Positions 33,643 through 40,902 of a stretch of 64,000 nucleotides of DNA are shown piece by piece. Positions within the stretch are counted from its first letter, which is position 1. Each line of letters opens with the position of its first letter. The DNA comes from Chryseobacterium sp. JUb7. GTDB lineage: Bacteria; Bacteroidota; Bacteroidia; Flavobacteriales; Weeksellaceae. The notes under the pieces were generated by a model that saw nothing but the letters and a program-made list of their open reading frames with translations, was not told the DNA's origin and searched no databases. The translations under genes and the position numbers were made by a program. Location: NCBI RefSeq assembly GCF_024806495.1, contig NZ_JANUFF010000010.1, forward strand, positions 106,183 to 170,182. Direction: 5' to 3'.

Positions 33643-34497
33643 ATGGCCAGAAAAAGAAGAAAAATTGGATTTTATTACCTAACTGTCAATGAGGGAAATG
33701 ATTTAAAAGAGTCATTTGATTTGATTATATCACATATAAATGGATTAAGCAAAGAAGAAAGAAAATATGAATTGGGTAATAGTAAACTTTGTTATCTTGA
33801 TTCATATCAAGAAACAAATGGAGGCAATAAAGCTAAAGCAATTATCAAAAGTGCAAAATATAGTTTTAGACCAAACTTGGTTCATCGTGCCACAATTACA
33901 GAAAGAGAAAATCCCAAACTTTTAGAAGAAGGTGAAATTGAGAAATCGCATATAGCATTTAAGTTTTCAGATGATGCAATATCATTCATATTAGATAAAC
34001 ATTCTGGTGGAATAACAATAAAACAATTCGTCAGTTATTTAAATCAATTTAGTCATTCAATTGAAACAGATATACAATTACGATTTGGATTTGAAATTGT
34101 TGTTAAGGAAGATTTTTTACAAGAAATTGAGAACCTAAGTAGAGTTACATGTGCTAATGTAGTAGTAGATAAGCAACTCTTAGGAAGCGATGCACTTAAC
34201 TATTCAGATAGAATAACTGAGGTTCAACATGATATAGTTGTAAGTGTAAAGGCTAAAAAAAGAGATTCTATAGAAGAATTTGCAAAAGATGTTTTTGCAA
34301 AATTTATTGGAGGTGAAAGAGGAATTAACAGAATTCGAATAATTGGTCGTAATGAGGACAATAATCAAGTTGTTATTAATACAGATTTTATTGAACGTCA
34401 AGAATTTATATTTGCTAATTATAATGAAATAACTGGAGAAATAACATCTGATGATGTATTTACTGAAATGTACGATACTTTGAATAATTTCAATTAA
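33643..34497 (+). CDS. Soluble protein of unknown function, first gene of a two-gene membrane module
   Basis: 284 residues, cytoplasmic, no membrane helix. It begins with a basic stretch (MARKRRKIGFYYLTV) and has an early beta-rich part, a middle section (IAFKFSDDAISFILDKHSGGITIKQFVSYLNQFSHSI), and an end rich in charged residues (IGGERGINRIRIIGRNEDNNQ). I do not recognise a family or catalytic motif. It is followed after 6 bp by a four-helix membrane protein, so the two are surely cotranscribed. A soluble ~300-residue sensor and a small four-helix membrane protein is a layout shared by several two-gene phage-defence systems, for example Kiwa. No homology to those systems is claimed. Confidence 0.75.
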   Translation: MARKRRKIGFYYLTVNEGNDLKESFDLIISHINGLSKEERKYELGNSKLCYLDSYQETNGGNKAKAIIKSAKYSFRPNLVHRATITERENPKLLEEGEIEKSHIAFKFSDDAISFILDKHSGGITIKQFVSYLNQFSHSIETDIQLRFGFEIVVKEDFLQEIENLSRVTCANVVVDKQLLGSDALNYSDRITEVQHDIVVSVKAKKRDSIEEFAKDVFAKFIGGERGINRIRIIGRNEDNNQVVINTDFIERQEFIFANYNEITGEITSDDVFTEMYDTLNNFN

Positions 34498-34503
34498 TAT
34501 GAT

Positions 34504-35022
34504 ATGTATTTAGAATTTTTTTTAATTATAGTTGATTATTTCAAAACACTAAATAGAAAAATTTTTATTTATGAATGGTTGTTTCCATTTATAGTAATAT
34601 TTTTTTGCATATATATTGGCTGTATTTTGGATTTTGGAGTATTTATTTCCTTTAAAGATTCAGCAATAAATGTTATTGGTGTACTGTTAGGTTTCTCTAT
34701 TGCGGTCATAACGATTATTACTACTGGAAGCGGACCAAATATTGAACAAATAAAGAATCATGAAACTTCTGTAACCATTAACAACAGAAAAATTTCATTA
34801 TACAAACTATTTTTAATAAATTTCACTTATTCAGTCATATTAGAAGTTATTTTAATAATTTCTTGTTTATTAATGCCATTATTGAACAAAATCTTTTTAT
34901 TTAGTTTTTCAATTAAATTAATAATGTATTCAATAATGGTATTTATCGTTTTTCATATTTTATTACTGACTTTGCGTAATATAACTGATTTCTATTTAAT
35001 TATCTCGAAAGAAAACAATTAA
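34504..35022 (+). CDS. Four-helix membrane protein, partner of the 284-residue protein
   Basis: 172 residues. Membrane segments at about 26-45, 53-74 (INVIGVLLGFSIAVITIITTG), 102-126 and 131-157. A short charged loop (about 76-100) separates the first and second helical hairpins. No enzymatic motif. It starts 6 bp after the 284-residue gene and its stop overlaps the transposase stop by 3-4 bp on the other strand. Plausible roles are a membrane effector or channel within a stress or defence module. Family not recognised. Confidence 0.75.
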   Translation: MYLEFFLIIVDYFKTLNRKIFIYEWLFPFIVIFFCIYIGCILDFGVFISFKDSAINVIGVLLGFSIAVITIITTGSGPNIEQIKNHETSVTINNRKISLYKLFLINFTYSVILEVILIISCLLMPLLNKIFLFSFSIKLIMYSIMVFIVFHILLLTLRNITDFYLIISKENN

Positions 35023-35975
35023 GCAATCAGTTCCTCATAAGTAAGACGTTCCGTAGCAGTAAGCAAAGCCAAATTAAATCTATCTCCATCTGTAAGTTCT
35101 TTAGTATTATATCTAAAAGCAAATTCATCACAATACCTTTGAAGATGTTTTGGACTTACAGAATGGTAAATACCAAGAATTCCTCGTTTTAGTAGACTCC
35201 AGAATCCTTCAATACTATTTGTATGATAGTTGTCTTTGACATATTGACCCTTATTATGAGGTATGCTTTTATGTTCGTAATTTTTATGTACTTGTGAATA
35301 TCCTCTCCAACCATCACTTACCACGATAGAGCCTTCTTTAACCATATTTTTGATAACGGTTGTGAGGGTTTTGCCTTTTGTATTAGGAACAATTTCTGTA
35401 GTTACTTTTCCATTACTAAGTAAACCAAATACAACGGTTTTTGTTTTGGTACTTCTTCCCTGAGTGTTTTCTACTTTTTTATGCCATGCTTTATTATGAT
35501 TTTTACCTCCTACGAATGTTTCATCAACTTGTGTAACGCCATCAAATTTTTCTGCTTGTTCAGGTTGAAAAGTATTTCTAATTCTTGAAAGCATGAACCA
35601 TGCAGTTTTTTGAGTTACCTCAATATCTTTTGCTAATTGAACACTACTAATTCCTTTTTTGTGGGATGAAAATATATAAATTGCAAGAAACCATTTCTTT
35701 AATGGAATTGGTGAGCCTTCAAACATAGTTCCTATTCTAATAGTAAATCGTGTTAAGCAATCTTTGCATTTATACATGCCTTTGAATTTTCCACCTTGTT
35801 TTAGTTTGTAATGATTTTCTCTGATACTTCCACAATGAGGACAAATAGGTTCTCCATTCCAAAGTAATTCTTCAAGATATTCTCTGCATTTTTGTTCTGT
35901 ATCAAGAACATCTATCATTTTTATAAGAGAGTTAAATTCAGTATTATAAGTATTTGATTTTGAATAAGTTATCAT
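35019..35975 (-). CDS. IS1595-family (ISXO2-like) DDE transposase
   Basis: 318 residues, full length. An N-terminal zinc ribbon has C45-x2-C48 and C70-x2-C73 (CPHCGS...YKCKDC). It continues RFTIRIGTMFEGSPIPLKKWFLAIYIFSSHKKGISSVQLA, a typical IS1595 helix-turn-helix region. The catalytic domain shows D151 (QVDETFVGGKNHNK), D221 (VVSDGWRGY) and the N253/E256 region (NSIEGFWSLLKRGILGIYH), ending in CDEFAFRYN. It moves the element by cut-and-paste and makes 8-bp target duplications, matching the ATTTATTA copies found. No frameshift or missing motif, so probably active. Confidence 0.95.
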   Translation of the reverse strand: MITYSKSNTYNTEFNSLIKMIDVLDTEQKCREYLEELLWNGEPICPHCGSIRENHYKLKQGGKFKGMYKCKDCLTRFTIRIGTMFEGSPIPLKKWFLAIYIFSSHKKGISSVQLAKDIEVTQKTAWFMLSRIRNTFQPEQAEKFDGVTQVDETFVGGKNHNKAWHKKVENTQGRSTKTKTVVFGLLSNGKVTTEIVPNTKGKTLTTVIKNMVKEGSIVVSDGWRGYSQVHKNYEHKSIPHNKGQYVKDNYHTNSIEGFWSLLKRGILGIYHSVSPKHLQRYCDEFAFRYNTKELTDGDRFNLALLTATERLTYEELIA

Positions 35976-36013
35976 GTTTTATTGATATTATAAATTTATA
36001 AAAAATAATCGAG

Positions 36014-36078
36014 GCTGAACAATGCAGCAAAACATTTTTTCGTTCTATGGGAAAATATTTTACTGCATGATTGTCAGC
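36014..36078. repeat. Long imperfect inverted repeat upstream of the transposase gene
   Basis: Two ~28-nt arms, 36014-36041 (GCTGAACAATGCAGCAAAAC...) and 36051-36078 (ending CTGCATGATTGTCAGC), pair with a few bulges around a 9-nt loop. It lies 39 bp upstream of the transposase ATG, so it may control transposase expression or be a small nested element. Confidence 0.55.
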
Positions 36079-36100
36079 TTGTTAGGAGTTAGAATGTTGT

Positions 36101-36379
36101 TTAATTATTCAAAGGATTAAATACTGTATTAACAACATAGGCAACCTTGTCTATAGAAATGTTATCATATAACACTTGATAGAAAGGACTTCCTTTAATT
36201 AATAGAAAGAGTGATGACAACATTTCAATCGTTGAAAGAATGTTAATCAGTGAAAAACTTTTTGAATTGTTATTAGCATTTGCGGTGCTAAATTCAAAAT
36301 TCTTTGATGATTCTGTAATTACTGTTCCTTGGTGAGAGAAGGATGTAGTTTTCTTTTGGCTGTTCCATTTAATGTTCAT
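36101..36379 (-). CDS. Transposon passenger protein of unknown function, 92 residues
   Basis: A small protein with a polar, serine- and asparagine-rich first half (KKTTSFSHQGTVITESSKNFEFSTANANNNSKSF) and one hydrophobic segment (about 43-62, LINILSTIEMLSSLFLLIKG). No family recognised. It lies upstream of the transposase on the same strand, with the inverted repeat 36014-36078 between. It may be cotranscribed with the transposase. Whether it is translated is less certain than for the other passenger genes. Confidence 0.5.
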   Translation of the reverse strand: MNIKWNSQKKTTSFSHQGTVITESSKNFEFSTANANNNSKSFSLINILSTIEMLSSLFLLIKGSPFYQVLYDNISIDKVAYVVNTVFNPLNN

Positions 36380-36811
36380 AATTCAATATTTTTTTATGAT
36401 TAAATGGAACAAGCTCAGAGAGCCTCGAATGATATTATGTTAACTTAAACATCAGAGCAACGTTTTGTTCTAAAAGCTTATTATTATTGAATTAAATTCA
36501 TTTAAGTCTACTAAACGGATATTTTTTTATTTATATTGATTATAAATTAAAAGGTGGTTTCAAATTTTAACACTTAAAAATGTCGTTTTTGGGGTTTTAC
36601 ACGAAAAAATCCAGTAAAAAATTACTGGATTTTGATAATTAAAAATGTATGTAGAAAAGTTAAAAATAACTCTTGTTTTAGAGTTATTTATGATTTCAAA
36701 TTAACATCAAATTCATTGTTTAATTATGATTATGTAAATTGTTTATTTTTCCTTTGTACAACTAAGTATATAGTTATCATTTATTATTTTAGTATTTTCC
36801 AAATTCCTATT
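36380..36811. other. Gene-free right end of the transposon and its flank
   Basis: No convincing gene. It holds a 12-bp perfect stem AAAATCCAGTAA/TTACTGGATTTT (36606-36633) with T runs on both sides, a 9-bp hairpin AAATAACTC/GAGTTATTT (36664-36689), the right inverted repeat (36747-36778) and the target duplication copy (36779-36786). The hairpins can insulate the element from host transcription. The last 25 bp before the Mpo1-like gene are host DNA. Confidence 0.7.
36747..36778 (-). repeat. Right terminal inverted repeat of the transposon
   Basis: Exact reverse complement of 30258-30289 over 32 bp. Directly followed by ATTTATTA (36779-36786), the second target duplication copy. Confidence 0.95.
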
Positions 36812-37285
36812 ATGAGAAAGATAGATTTACTCCTTGCAGAATACGGTGAGAGCCACAGAAACGCAACCAACAAATCAATTCACTGGATTTGTGTGCCCTT
36901 GATTTTCTGGACGATTTTAGGTTTTATTTCTTATATTCCGACTCCGAATATTTATCTAAAATATTTTGGTTTTCTGAGCGTTGCAAGTTTTATCGCACTT
37001 ATTCTGGTAACTGTTTTTTATTTCAGATTGTCATGGAGAATTGCCCTGATCATGATTTTTGTAATGCTTTTGATGGAGCATTTCGTATCATTAGCCAATG
37101 TCACTTTCGGGACAAAATCATGGATATTTTACTTAGCTGTATTTATCATTACATGGATTTTGCAATTTGTAGGACATAAAATAGAAGGTAAAAAGCCATC
37201 CTTTCTGAAAGACTTACAGTTTCTTTTAATCGGACCTATCTGGCTTTTAAGCTTTATACTTAAAAAACTGGGAATCAGATATTAG
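36812..37285 (+). CDS. Mpo1-like (DUF962/YGL010w family) membrane protein
   Basis: 157 residues from the ATG at 36812 (MRKIDLLLAEYGESHRNATNKSIHW). An upstream in-frame ATG at 36632 lies inside the transposon and is not the native start. The family signature is clear: an N-terminal YGESHRN...IHWICVPLI with two histidines, four membrane helices, and the C-terminal FVGHKIEGKKPSFLKDLQFLLIGPIWLL. Yeast Mpo1 is an iron-dependent dioxygenase that shortens 2-hydroxy fatty acids; the conserved histidines here fit that chemistry. Flavobacteria make hydroxy and iso fatty acids, so a lipid substrate is plausible. Its promoter region was disturbed by the insertion 26 bp upstream. Confidence 0.85.
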   Translation: MRKIDLLLAEYGESHRNATNKSIHWICVPLIFWTILGFISYIPTPNIYLKYFGFLSVASFIALILVTVFYFRLSWRIALIMIFVMLLMEHFVSLANVTFGTKSWIFYLAVFIITWILQFVGHKIEGKKPSFLKDLQFLLIGPIWLLSFILKKLGIRY

Positions 37286-37373
37286 GTTTTAAGTAACACC
37301 CTGGAAGATGAAGGCTGGAAGTTTTTCGTACTTTACAAACTTTCACCTTACTGCCTCCCACTTCAAAGCTCAA
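37286..37373. repeat. Intergenic repeat-like segment
   Basis: Contains CTGGAAGATGAAGGCTGGAAG and, after ACTTTACAAACTTTCACC, a C-rich tail. It shares GGAAG.TGAAG/GGAAGCT-type motifs with 20594-20751. It sits between convergent genes and is probably a degenerate dispersed repeat. Confidence 0.4.
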
Positions 37374-38441
37374 TTAATCTTCCAAAGCATACACTGCAAA
37401 ACTAGCCAACCAGTGATCTCCCCCATAATTTCCCTGAAAAAGCAGTGGTAGTCCGTTATTTAAAAATACAGTTGCTGTTTTTTCGAATTTCTTTTTTAAA
37501 GGGTGATTATCAGGAAGAGATTTTGCGATCCCTTTCATACACCAGGCTTTTGTGAATGATAATCCTACCAAATGAACCGTCTGATAATCTGACAAATCAC
37601 TTACCACAGGGATTTTTTCAATATTTTCAAGGCTTCGTTTTTCATAAAAATTATTCAGCCATGTTACAAATTCTTTTTGGGGTAAAACTCTTCGCATTAA
37701 ATCTGCGATTTCCAAACTTGGAGAGAAGAAATCGGAACCATCCGGCTCAAGATATGCCGGAGTTTTTGTGTTGTTTAAGTAAAAATATTTCGCCTTTTCT
37801 ACCAATTGATTTTCGAAGGCTTTATCGCCTGTTGCTCTTGCCCAGTCGAGTGCAAAAACCATTGCAAATGCAGTGTTCGGATGAACTCCTGTTCTATTGG
37901 GATAAGTCTGTTTAGGTAAAAAAGTCTTCCATGAAGCCAGAATTTTATCTGTTAAAGGTTTTAAATTCTGGTGCCATACTTTAGCTTTCGGATTATCCCA
38001 GGTCATTAATTCCTCATCCAGCTTTAAGAGCCATGCCCAGCCGTACGTCCTTTCAAAAGTTCCTGTTAACTGATATTTTGTGAAATAATCTGCTTCTGTC
38101 TGAAGATTCTCTTTTTTGAATGAGTTGTCAAGAATTTTCTCAATCTCTTTTGCAGTGGATAAATTGGGTTTTGTCTTCAGTAAGCGAACAAGCATCCAAT
38201 GTCCGTGAACAGAGCTATGCCAGTCGAAACATCCATAAAAACTTGGATGCAGATCTTTTGGAGTTAAAGGAACTTCACCGGCATTGTTAATAATATGCGC
38301 GGTTTTATTGGGATATTCCTGATTGATGCAGTGAAGCGGTTTTTCAGATAATTTAATCGCCATATCATCCGTCAGCTTCGGAATTTCCTGAGCATACATT
38401 AAAAACGGAGAACATATAATCGCTAAAAGACTCTTTTTCAT
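37374..38441 (-). CDS. DUF2891 family secreted protein
   Basis: 355 residues with a signal peptide (SPFLMYAQ). The family is recognisable from FYGCFDWHSSVHGHWMLVRLLKTKP near residue 67, TGTFERTYGWAWLLKLDEEL, and HPNTAFAMVFALDWARATGD, then EPDGSDFFSPSLEIADLMRRVL and the closing GGDHWLASFAVYALED. The repeated helix-rich WxxH and DW motifs suggest an (alpha/alpha)-barrel like those of carbohydrate-active enzymes, but function is unknown. Monocistronic, divergent from the DUF4349 gene. Confidence 0.85.
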   Translation of the reverse strand: MKKSLLAIICSPFLMYAQEIPKLTDDMAIKLSEKPLHCINQEYPNKTAHIINNAGEVPLTPKDLHPSFYGCFDWHSSVHGHWMLVRLLKTKPNLSTAKEIEKILDNSFKKENLQTEADYFTKYQLTGTFERTYGWAWLLKLDEELMTWDNPKAKVWHQNLKPLTDKILASWKTFLPKQTYPNRTGVHPNTAFAMVFALDWARATGDKAFENQLVEKAKYFYLNNTKTPAYLEPDGSDFFSPSLEIADLMRRVLPQKEFVTWLNNFYEKRSLENIEKIPVVSDLSDYQTVHLVGLSFTKAWCMKGIAKSLPDNHPLKKKFEKTATVFLNNGLPLLFQGNYGGDHWLASFAVYALED

Positions 38442-38599
38442 CCCTTAAAAATATAAAATAATTTCTTTTTTTAATCTCTTATTCTTGCTTAAAATATCAA
38501 TTTATATAATATTTACATCAATTTTTATCAATTATTTAAAATTTATCACTTAAACTTGTTTTTAAGCATACTTTTTGATGGATTCACGAAACTTTATTC

Positions 38600-39463
38600 A
38601 TGAGAAAATTAATTGTCCCGTTGTTTTGCTTATTCCTTATCCAATGTAATCAATCTAAATCTCCGGATCAATATGAAGTAAAGGCAGATTTAGTAGGTGT
38701 TATCGCCGAGGATAAAATATTGGAAACTCCTCCACCACACGCATCAGTAAGCATTTCCGAAAAAACAGTATCTGAAAAGCCCGATCAACAAAAAACAGAT
38801 ACAATCTCAAAAAAAATCATTAAAAATGGTGAAATGAGTATTCAGGTGGGAGACATTAAAAAGGCTCAGAATCAGATCAGCAACATTATTAAAAACAATA
38901 AAGCTTATATTCAAAAAGAAGAATTTCATAATACCGATACCAATGAAAATCTGAACTTCACTATTCGTGTTCCGCATAAAAACTTTGACCAGCTTATCAA
39001 TTCATTTTCCGACGGTGTAGGCTCTGTGGTCTCAAAAAATATTTCTTCCGATGATGTAACTGAGGAGTATACTGATATTTCCATTAAACTGGCCAATAAG
39101 AAAATTTATCTTGAAAAGTATAGAGATATACTTAAGAAAGCTGCTACAACCAAAGATATGCTTGAGATTCAGGAAAATATCCGTAAGCTGGAAGATGAAA
39201 TTGATGTTTCAGAAGGCGGATTACGCTTTATCGATGACCGAGTGAATTACAGCACACTAAACCTGAGCTTGTTTAAAGAAAAAATAAGAAGTTCCACCAC
39301 ATCAAAAATAGGCTTTGGAAGCCGCTTTGGAGATTCTTTGACAGAAGGCTGGAATAGTTTTGTCGCTTTTTTTCTTGGTGTGATTGCACTTTGGCCGTTC
39401 TTTTTGTTGATTCCAATTGTTATTTTTCTTTGGAGAAAATGGAAAAACAGAAGGAAAAACTAA
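38600..39463 (+). CDS. DUF4349 lipoprotein
   Basis: 287 residues with a lipobox (LFLIQCNQSKS). After a polar linker the DUF4349 domain begins at IIKNGEMSIQVGDIKKAQNQISNIIKNNKAYIQKEE. It includes FTIRVPHKNFDQLINSFSDGVGSVVSKNISSDDVTEEYTD and a coiled-coil stretch (about 170-215), and ends in a membrane helix followed by a basic tail (WRKWKNRRKN). The protein is therefore anchored twice: lipid at the N-terminus and a helix at the C-terminus. Function unknown; it is probably involved in envelope organisation. Confidence 0.87.
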   Translation: MRKLIVPLFCLFLIQCNQSKSPDQYEVKADLVGVIAEDKILETPPPHASVSISEKTVSEKPDQQKTDTISKKIIKNGEMSIQVGDIKKAQNQISNIIKNNKAYIQKEEFHNTDTNENLNFTIRVPHKNFDQLINSFSDGVGSVVSKNISSDDVTEEYTDISIKLANKKIYLEKYRDILKKAATTKDMLEIQENIRKLEDEIDVSEGGLRFIDDRVNYSTLNLSLFKEKIRSSTTSKIGFGSRFGDSLTEGWNSFVAFFLGVIALWPFFLLIPIVIFLWRKWKNRRKN

Positions 39464-39484
39464 TATTTTCACTGGATCATACTA

Positions 39485-39570
39485 ATGCTTCGACAGGCTC
39501 AGCATGACATTGCTGAAAATTTTCTGCTAAAATACATAACGAATAGTGTTAGGAATGTCATGCTGAGGCT
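39485..39570. repeat. REP-like inverted repeat, copy 2
   Basis: Left arm 39485-39509 (ATGCTTCGACAGGCTCAGCA...) and right arm 39556-39570 (TGTCATGCTGAGGCT). Same element as 17365-17458, with the right arm cut short here. Confidence 0.8.
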
Positions 39571-39625
39571 CTCAAAATATATAACAAAATAATTTTGATA
39601 CAAGAGCTTTGTTTTTGAAACGATT

Positions 39626-40324
39626 TTATTTGCCCAACACAAATACAGCCGGGATTTTGTGAAGCTCCGGCTTTTGTTTCTGCCAGTCTTTTATGGTTTT
39701 TGTCTTGATGAATTCATGTTCAGGATCGTTGATATTGGCAGCGATACAAAGTTTTGTATTGGGTGACAGGAACTTAATAAGATCTTCAAAAAGTACGTTA
39801 TTTCTGTATGGTGTTTCCATGAAAATCTGAGAATAGCCTGTTTTCTGAACTAAACTTTCCAACTGTAAAATCTGCCTTTTCTTTTCTCCTTTATCAATCG
39901 GTAAATACCCGTTAAAAGTAAATTCCTGACCGTTAAAACCACTGGAAATTAAAGCTAAAATAATTGATGAAGGCCCCGAAATAGGAATTATTCTGATGTT
40001 TTTTTCATGGCACCATTTCACGATAAGATTTCCGGGATCAGCAATACAAGGAAGTCCGGCTTCAGAGAGCAATCCGAAATCCTGACCTTTCAGCATCAGC
40101 TCCTGTGCCTCTTTGATATCTGCATTTTCAGTATATTTATCCAGCAAAAAAAGTTTCAGATCAGCCTGTTTTTTCTCCGGAGCAAAAAATTTAACGACTT
40201 TCCTGGCTGTCTTTTCATTCTCTACGAAGAAATAGTCAGTCTGCATGATATACTCCTTAATTACTGGCGAAAAATGAGTGATAGAAGTATTTTCTGAAAG
40301 GTAAGCTGGAAGTAAAAAAAGCAT
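39626..40324 (-). CDS. RsmI-like tetrapyrrole-methylase-family SAM methyltransferase
   Basis: 232 residues. The fold shows in YFFVENEKTARKVVKFF near the start, the glycine/acidic motif GLLSEAGLPCIADPGNLIVKWC, IRIIPISGPSSIILALISSGFNGQEFTFNGYLP, and METPYRNNVLFEDLI. RsmI methylates the 2'-O of C1402 in 16S rRNA. This protein is shorter than typical RsmI and belongs to the Bacteroidetes branch often named SAM-dependent methyltransferase, so the rRNA role is likely but not certain. It lies 12 bp downstream of the phosphatase gene, same strand. Confidence 0.82.
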   Translation of the reverse strand: MLFLLPAYLSENTSITHFSPVIKEYIMQTDYFFVENEKTARKVVKFFAPEKKQADLKLFLLDKYTENADIKEAQELMLKGQDFGLLSEAGLPCIADPGNLIVKWCHEKNIRIIPISGPSSIILALISSGFNGQEFTFNGYLPIDKGEKKRQILQLESLVQKTGYSQIFMETPYRNNVLFEDLIKFLSPNTKLCIAANINDPEHEFIKTKTIKDWQKQKPELHKIPAVFVLGK

Positions 40325-40336
40325 CGTTTTAAGTTG

Positions 40337-40792
40337 TTATTTATTAGTTATTATTTGTTGGGCAATAGCATCACATCCTTTATCGAGAAGCTGAAATACC
40401 TCTTCAAATTCTTTCATTTCGCCCCAGTAAGGATCAGGAACTTCTGCATTTTCGTGATCTCCCAGAACTTCTAAAAATAATGAAACTTTTTGTCTCTGTT
40501 CTTCATTTGTAGTTTTTGAAACCACATCTGCCAACACATCAATATCCATGCAAAAGATCTTATCAAAGGTTTCAAAATCAGCTTTTGTAATGGGTCTGGA
40601 TCTCTGTTTTGAAATATCAATATGATGGTTTTCCGCCGTTTTTATAGCTCTTCTATCGGGATGCTTTCCCTCATGCATTGAAATCGTCCCTGCAGAATCC
40701 ACAAAAAAGCTTTCTGGGACTTTGGTTTTCATAATTCCCTCTGCTAAAGGACTTCTGCAAATATTCCCCAGACAAACCATTAATATTTTCAT
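40337..40792 (-). CDS. Low-molecular-weight protein-tyrosine phosphatase
   Basis: 151 residues. The P-loop CLGNICRSP (catalytic cysteine at position 7) is at the extreme N-terminus, and the general acid lies in VPDPYWG (D about 128). It removes phosphate from phosphotyrosine or related small substrates. No tyrosine kinase gene is nearby. Possibly cotranscribed with the methyltransferase. Confidence 0.92.
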   Translation of the reverse strand: MKILMVCLGNICRSPLAEGIMKTKVPESFFVDSAGTISMHEGKHPDRRAIKTAENHHIDISKQRSRPITKADFETFDKIFCMDIDVLADVVSKTTNEEQRQKVSLFLEVLGDHENAEVPDPYWGEMKEFEEVFQLLDKGCDAIAQQIITNK

Positions 40793-40848
40793 GTGTTTTT
40801 CAATTAAAAAGGATATGTATTTTATTTCAATTCAGCAAAACTAAACAA

Positions 40849-40879
40849 AAAATGAAGAATAAATTTTATTCTCCATTTT
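40849..40879 (-). terminator. dnaA terminator
   Basis: AAAATGAAGAATAAA faces TTTATTCTCCATTTT (one mismatch). On the minus strand the stem is followed by TTTGTTTAG with a T-rich 3' arm. Lies 24 bp past the dnaA stop. Confidence 0.65.
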
Positions 40880-40902
40880 CATTATATAAATTAAATTATT
40901 GC

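Larger units (their letters stand above)
30258..36778. mobile_element. 6521-bp IS1595-family transposon with passenger genes
   Basis: Both ends are defined by sequence alone. Positions 30258-30289 and 36747-36778 are exact 32-bp inverted repeats (outer end GATAACTATATACTTAG...). Directly outside both lies ATTTATTA (30250-30257 and 36779-36786), a perfect 8-bp target duplication. IS1595 transposases make 8-bp duplications and some members are known to carry passenger genes. The element contains one transposase (35019-35975) and nine other reading frames. Its interior is more AT-rich than its flanks. Because repeats and duplication are perfect, the insertion looks recent. Removing it and one duplication copy restores a ~70-bp gap between araC and the gene at 36812. 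Confidence 0.94.

Noticed and set aside
36632..36811. N-terminal extension of the Mpo1-like gene
   Set aside because: The extra 60 codons lie mostly inside the transposon and its inverted repeat; the family N-terminus begins at 36812.
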